Shown: piece after piece, positions 58,275 through 64,000 of the stretch
How the letters are laid out: each line of letters begins with the position of its first letter
Position numbering within the stretch: the stretch's first letter is position 1
Source of the DNA: Phyto melanocephala
Lineage: Eukaryota; Arthropoda; Insecta; Diptera; Rhinophoridae
DNA length: 64,000 nt
Reading direction: 5' to 3'
Assembly: GCA_941918925.1 (NCBI GenBank)
Contig: OW799233.1
Location: forward strand, 140,618,223 to 140,682,222
Made by a program: the position numbers and the translations under genes
The notes under the pieces: model-generated
Seen by the model: only the letters and a program-made list of their open reading frames with translations
What the model was told of the DNA's origin: nothing
Databases searched by the model: none

Positions 58275-60465
58275 ATACCCGCCACCAAAAAAATGGTGGG
58301 GGTATATTCATTTTGTCATTCCGTTTGTAACACATCGAAATATCCATTTTAGACCCCATAAAGTATATATATTCTGAATCAGGGTTTGATTTGATGACGA
58401 TCTAGCTATGTCCGTCCGTCTGTCCGTCTGTCCGTCTGTCCGTCTGTCCGTCTGTTGAAAGCACGATAGAGGTCGCACCGAAAAAGCTAGGGGGCTCAAA
58501 TTTTGCCAGAATCTTTCTTATAGACAAGGTTTGTTTGGTATTGAAAATGGGCTAAATCGGAATATTAGGAAGAGAGTTATAACTCGAAAAGCAAGAGTAG
58601 GTCGAAAAAACCGTGTCCTTCGAACATCGAATAAAATGGAATTGTGTCCAAACGCATCAACGTAGACTCATGAAACTTCGAATATATATTTCCTGAGTAA
58701 AAACAATATCTTTCGCCGAAAATTATTTAAATCTATGCATTAGGAGAGGAGTTATCGATCAAAATGTACGAAAATTTATACCGCACAGTGTATTTTTCGG
58801 TATATTTAAAAACAAAAACGTCATAAAAGCAACAAAATTGGATGTACGACTCTGAAATTTTGCACACTCTGCTTTTTGGTGAGTGGCTTTTTTGTAACGG
58901 AAAATCAATGTGCCACGCCCACTTTTACGCCCACCTCCCATATAACGTTTTAACTAAAATTCATATAATTTCTCTACTAATAAAGATTTTGGAATAATAA
59001 AGGGCTATATTGAAACACCTAAGTTGTGCTCATTCGCAAAAATAACTTTGACACGCCTACTATAACGCCCACTTTTCACGTTATCTCCCGTTAATGAAAT
59101 TTAAAGCTCATAAAACCGCCAAAATTAGAGGTATGATGATCAAATTTGCTACGTATATCCCCCTAGGCAATATCATTACTGTGCCAGAACATTTAGGTGC
59201 CACGCCCACTTTTACGCCCACCTCCCATATAACGTTTTAACTAAAATTCATATAATTTCTCTATTAATAAAGATTTTGGAATAATAAAGGGCTATATTGA
59301 AACATCTAAGTTGTGCTCATTCGCAAAAATAACTTTGACACGCCTACTATAACGCCCACTTTTCACGTTATCTACCGTTAATGAAATTTAAAAGCTCATA
59401 AAACCGCCAAAATTAAAGGCATGATGATCAAATTTGCTACAAATATCCTTCTAATCAATGTAATTGTTGTGCCAAAAAGTTTAGGTGACACGCCCACTTT
59501 AACGCCTACCTCCCATATAACGGTTTATCTTAAATTCATGTAATTTCTCTATTGACAATGTTTTTGGGAAAATAAAGGACTATATTGAAATATCTAAGTT
59601 GTATTTATAAGCAGAAACTTTATTGACACTCCTACTTTAACGCCCACTTTTACTAAAAGACTACATTTACAAAAGCATTTTAGTAGCATATCGAAATTAT
59701 AAAGGGTGGTCAAATTTTAAGGACCGATGATGAATTAAAATAAAACACAAATTATTTAGGAAACTATTATCATTTCTTTTTGTAATGATGATATTTGTAA
59801 AGTTCAATTATGTATTTAACAAAATATCGACAAAATTACCCCCCCCCCCCAATCCTTGGTACCACTCCTCTATCTGATGGTCCAAATTTTCAATGACAAT
59901 GTTGATGCTCAATTGTTTGGCATGATGATGAGTCGAGGTTGACTGCTCTTTTGCCACACTATCGCAAAAACCACCAGTGGTTCCCATTCAACGCACTAAG
60001 AAGGCATTCACAGATTTTCTAACATTTTATACAGACCTGTTTTCCAGAAATTTAAATATTTTTTACAATTCTCCCGATTGTGGACGAATTTGAACGATTA
60101 TGTTAATCAAAAGAATTACAAAGTGCACAAAATGCATTTTGATTTGAACGCCCATTTTTATAAAAAACCTGAATAACTTTAAAGCGTTGCTCATTTGCGT
60201 ATCTTTCCACGGATCAAATTGAGTAAGTTTGAGATTGCGAAATGTCAAGTGAAATGCAGAAAACAAATTTAAAGACTAGCTGTAGTTCACCTTCAACATG
60301 GGCCCTTAAAATTTAACCACCCTATACAAAGAAAGTGGTACATATTTTATTATAATGAGATTATTCCATAGCGATTAACAAAATAATAAATATTGTGCTT
60401 TAAATGTACACAAAATTGGTGGTGGGTATAAAAGATTCGGCACAGCCGAATATAGTGCTCTTACT
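58275..60465 (+). mobile_element. Helentron-like element, family 1, copy B (full length)
   Basis: The 5' end is a hairpin, ATACCCGCCACC/GGTGGGGGTAT (58276-58304), followed by 'gtcattccgtttgtaacaca'. Then come the GTCTGTCC minisatellite (58410-58455), about 2.5 units of ~290 bp, and the mariner derivative (59703-60325). The 3' end has 'ggtggtgggtataaaag', the hairpin ATTCGGCACAGCCGAAT and 'atagtgctcttacttgttt'. The 5' TATACCCGCCACC is mirrored before the 3' hairpin (GGTGGTGGGTATA). No coding capacity. This copy defines the family length of about 2.19 kb. Confidence 0.88.
59703..60325 (-). mobile_element. Mariner deletion derivative in copy B
   Basis: Inverted ends near 'gggtggtcaaattttaagg' and the complement of 'gggtggttaaattttaaggg'. 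The minus strand has the transposase N-terminal remnant in broken frames. Homologous to 1771-2306 and 51411-51997, in the same place in each host element. Confidence 0.7.
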
Positions 60466-61276
60466 TGTTTATTTTGTTTTTTTTTATATATTTTAATACA
60501 AATTCAAATGTTAATTAAGTTCTGATTATATTTATGCTTTTTCACATCATTTTGTTTTCATTTTCCATTATGATTTTTTGCCATTAACAAATAGTGACAA
60601 TTTAATTTTTAAATATTTTATTTATAGTGTTATATTATTTTTTCTCTGAAATAAAAAAAAAAAATAATTTAAATTAAGCTATGTGGAGTTATGTGAATTG
60701 AGGCATATTTCTCATTGATATTTTTATCATAATTATTGTTGTTATTTTTTTTTTATTACTATTTCTGTTTTAATTTAATAATATAATGCGTATACAGTTT
60801 CCACGCTTTTAATTAAAAGTTCTATTTGATTTATTATGATTCAGTGTGAATTATTATAATTTTTCTCATACTTTTTAAAGGCTCCTCACGTCCAATGCTT
60901 TGGATGGAAAGAGGGGGCACACAATGGCTTTATTGTGTGGGTAATAAAGATTTGAAGCATTTTTAAGGTGGTGTGTATAATTAATTGTAAGAGTTAGAAA
61001 GTGATAAGACAATAGGAAAAGTTTGTAACTAAAAATTTTTGCAAAATGGCAATAAACGCAGCTACACTCACTGGAACAAATATACATCGGAAGAAAACAA
61101 GAAATAAATAGCAAATAGTGCTAGTTTTCATCTATGTACGTCTATGAAAAGCAGAAGAAATACTACCTCGAATCTCAAACACCAGTTAGTTACCAATTAA
61201 GAAGAGAGCTTTAAATTGTATTCAAAATTTTTTAGAAAAAACATTACAGATAAGAAGATTTTTTTAGAATTTGTTC
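60466..61276. other. Noncoding AT-rich DNA
   Basis: No gene was recognised. Confidence 0.4.
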
Positions 61277-61278
61277 TA

Positions 61279-61817
61279 AAGGGTCCGCCATCTAACGTTT
61301 TTTTTTTTCAACTAGTGCTTATTTCGTGAATGGTAACACTTAGCTCATGTCTGAATTGACAGATAATTAGTTTTATCTCTCCGCTGAACGAATATGCTTT
61401 GTATACGCTTGAACAACGCTGGGAAATATTGCGACATTACTTTGGCCAATTTTGCAAAAAAAAATCTTCTTTTCAGATGAAGCTCATTTTGATCTTGGCG
61501 GGTATGTAAACAAGCAAAATTGTCGTATTTGGGGCACAGAAAACCCGCATGCATACATTGAAAAGCCGATACACCCAAAACGAGTCACAGTTTTGGTCCA
61601 GAGGCATAATTGGGCCATTTTTGTTCGAAAATGAGCAAGGAGTGGCCGTAGTCAATGGCGATCGTTATCGGGCCATGTTGAACGAATTTTTATTTACAAA
61701 AATTTAAAAGGAGGATATTGGCAACATTTGGTTTCAAGAGGACGGCACTATGTGCCACACAGCCGAAGCTACACTTTTTTTATAGCATTTAAAAAAAAAG
61801 TTATTTGGCGGACCCTT
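61279..61817 (+). mobile_element. Mariner-type internal-deletion derivative, 539 bp
   Basis: The inverted tips AAGGGTCCGCCA and TGGCGGACCCTT are flanked by TA on both sides (61277-61278, 61818-61819). The + strand reads a transposase whose N-terminal HTH start (TLEQRWEILRHYFGQF) is joined almost directly to the catalytic region (FSDEAHFDLGGYVNKQNCRI, then ENPHAYIEKPIHPKRVTV), with FENEQGVAVVNGDRYRAMLN and WFQEDGTMCHTAEAT further on. Frame changes near 61475 and 61590 break it, and the third catalytic residue is deleted. The first and second Asp are visible. It could move only with help from another copy. Confidence 0.88.
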
Positions 61818-62152
61818 TATAATTAGATTTAATAAAAAATTTTTTTAATTTTAAATTTTAGAATTTATAAAACTTCACCACAATTTACTACATTTTATAG
61901 AAAAAATTTTCTACATACAAAGTTTTAAATTAAAAAAAAAGGTTTTTATTAAAAATAATTTTCAGTTTTTTTTTTTTGTTAAAAAATTTTTAAAAATTTT
62001 TAATATTAAAAAACTTCATTAACAATATTTTAAAATCATTGTAAAAATAATATGAAAATTAATTAAAAAAAAGTAAATTTTTTTAAAAATTAATTATATA
62101 AATAGTTTTTACCATTTCTTATATTTTTTTTTTAAGAGTTAATATACATTTA

Positions 62153-62271
62153 GGGCCGTATTCATAAAAAATATTTTCGGTTTATTGAAGGCGTATTTGA
62201 CAAATTTCTCAACAATATCTGTCAAATAAGCGTTTAATAAACCTAAAATATTTTTTATGAATACGGCCCTT
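62153..62271. mobile_element. Hairpin MITE, ~119 bp
   Basis: AGGGCCGTATTCATAAAAAA at the left and its complement at the right form arms of about 35 bp. The loop is 'gaaggcgtatttgacaaatt' and similar. No coding sequence; target duplication unclear (TTA possible). Confidence 0.75.
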
Positions 62272-62430
62272 ACACTATTTCAAATGTCAACATTTAGAAA
62301 ACAAGTTTATTGCGATTCAGATTTAGTGACACTTTTCTTTAAATATTAATATAAATAAAAGTATTTCGGAAACATTTAAACACTCTTAAAATATTTAATA
62401 CAAATTAATCTTAAAAACAATTTTATAAGA

Positions 62431-63960
62431 AACAAGTAAGAGTGCCGAAGCAAATGCAATAATTTATTTATTTATTTATATTGATCAACATTTTAAAATA
62501 TTACAGTTGAGCATGTAGTTGAAGACAATAATTACATAAAAAAATGAAAGACAGAAACAGCTTGAGACGGAAGTATTAGAGTTGAAAAACTTTGTCAGCT
62601 TACCTTTACAGCAACATTATCAGAAAAGGCGATGTGTACATTGAACTTATTTACCTCAGTAAAAATTTTTCTAAATGAATCAAAGTTACTATAGTTTGAT
62701 CTATGAAATTTTATATTTAACGGTTTACAATATCTATGCTGCCTGTTAGAAACATTAATTTTAATTCATTTTACGCTGAAGATAGTAAAATCAATTTCAC
62801 CTTGAATTATATTTAGGAATGCAATATTGGCAACTATTTTTCGGCTTTGTAACATTGGGAGCGCAATGAGTGATCAACGACTTCGATATGATGGTTAGTT
62901 TATATTAGAATTCAAATGAAACTTACGAAGATAGAACAGCAACAATTGTTTTTGGACTGTCTCAAGTGTTTTTGAATATACATATTATATTGGGGATCTC
63001 AAATAACTGATTCATATTCAAGTAAAGGTCTCACCAATGACGTAAATAAGTTATTTGCTCAATTTCTTAGCCCAACGCTTAAAGAAACTTAATAACCTTT
63101 TAGCTTTATTCGCCGTCATAATTACATGTGAGTTAAAGTTTATTTTTGCATCAAAGAGAATTCCAAGATCCACAAACAAGTCAACAACACTTAAGTTAGA
63201 GGCATTTAGAAAGTAAAAATTTAAGATGGGTAAATATCTGCAGAAAGTCGTAGATTTGCATTTTCTTAAATTCAAATCCATAAGATTAACGTACACTAAT
63301 TTATAAATTATTTAAATCAGTTTGGCGATAAAGACTGTCCACATCATTTGTAATGCATGAATAAAGTTTAACATTATCAGCAAACATTAAAAGATTGTTG
63401 TATTAAGTAGCCTTTGGAAGATCATCTATAAACAATTAAAATAAGATGAGACCCTGACGATTTTTGTAATATATTTTGATAAACAGTATAAAAAAAAACA
63501 TTGTCTCCAATTCCTTAAGTAAGAGCTAATCAATATTAAAGGGTTAACCGGACATTCTAAGATATTGAGATTCACTTACAATAAATCATGGTTAACCTTG
63601 TCGAAAGCTTTACTAAAGTCGGTATAGACTACATCGGTTTGGTACAAAACACTGTATTAATAAAAGACATTAACTCCATAAGATTTGTGGATGTTTATCT
63701 AACTTTACAAAAGCCATGTTGCACTGGAGACAGAATTGTGGATATTTGCTTAGTTAAAATGTCCGTTATTATTTTCTCAAACAATTTAGGAATGGAGTTA
63801 AGTTTAGCTATTGCTTTATAACTAGTAACATTATTACGGCTACCAGACTTATGAAGCGGATGATAAATTAAACTTTGGTGCAGTTACGAAATATAGCAAA
63901 CTTTAGAGAAATATGCAGATACTTATGTACAGATGACGGCCTCACCAATGTCGTTTTTCA
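62431..63960 (-). pseudogene. Jockey-type LINE reverse transcriptase relic (-)
   Basis: Reading the minus strand from 63900: SYKAIAKLNSIPKLFEKIIT (RT fingers), ISTILSPVQHGF, then TDVVYTDFSKAFDKVNHDL (first catalytic Asp of the RT palm). After a damaged stretch come VDLGILFDAKINFNSHVI and ANKAKRLLSFFKRWAKKL. The tail towards 62450 ends in TAAA repeats (62460-62485). The order is correct for a LINE ORF2, but the YADD box (near 63400) is not readable and several stops intervene. It continues past the window edge. A tip resembling the Helentron tail (aaacaagtaagagtgc, 62432) lies beyond its 3' end. Confidence 0.75.
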
Positions 63961-64000
63961 AGAAGTGTGTTGCATTTACTTGCCTTTTAATACTCTACCA

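Overview
This window is AT-rich animal DNA from a higher fly. The evidence is one recognisable single-copy gene start (exon 1 of a beta-tubulin, 36343-36399, with a good splice donor) in a sea of dipteran mobile elements: Tc1/mariner, hAT-type and pogo-type elements, Jockey- and LOA-like LINEs, Helitrons, and DINE-1/Helentron-like elements. The last group shares a 3' hairpin tail, which together with the large introns makes me lean to a calyptrate fly rather than Drosophila. That placement is inference.

Layout. 1-5.9 kb: a dead Helitron helicase split by a 2.1 kb Helentron-like element, then a dead Tc1 element with long inverted repeats. 5.9-11 kb: sparse DNA with LINE relics. 11.1-11.9 kb: a Helitron with textbook ends. 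13.5-23.5 kb: a second Helentron-like copy, several MITEs, mariner pseudogenes, a SINE-like repeat with a LINE tail, and a mariner interrupted by a small Helitron. 25.8-29.5 kb: a hairpin repeat and a 2.1 kb hAT-like element with a pogo-type MITE inside. 29.7 kb: a possible first coding exon of an unrecognised gene. 34.0-35.0 kb: a 915 bp palindrome-packed element with 8 bp target duplications. 35.9-36.4 kb: beta-tubulin promoter region, 5' UTR and exon 1. No exon 2 was found downstream, so 36.4-64 kb is probably mostly beta-tubulin intron 1 filled with transposons. Within it are a 2.27 kb foldback element with perfect 9 bp target duplications (45854-48119), a 1.36 kb direct duplication whose second copy abuts a transposon terminus (49-53.5 kb), a LOA-like LINE end with RNase H (54.4-55.3 kb), a possible terminal exon (55.8 kb), a full-length Helentron-like copy (58.3-60.5 kb) and a Jockey-like reverse transcriptase relic (62.4-64 kb).

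How the parts relate. Almost nothing is autonomous. Two Helentron-like families share body and tail motifs but have different end repeats, and within each family the 5' and 3' end repeats match each other. This suggests the two ends must be recognised together. The foldback element sits inside a family-2 copy, and a paralogous copy at 20.2 kb shows the empty site. The SINE-like repeat shares its 3' end with the LOA-like LINE. Nested insertions give relative ages: mariner derivative inside family 1, family 1 inside the Helitron helicase, foldback inside family 2.
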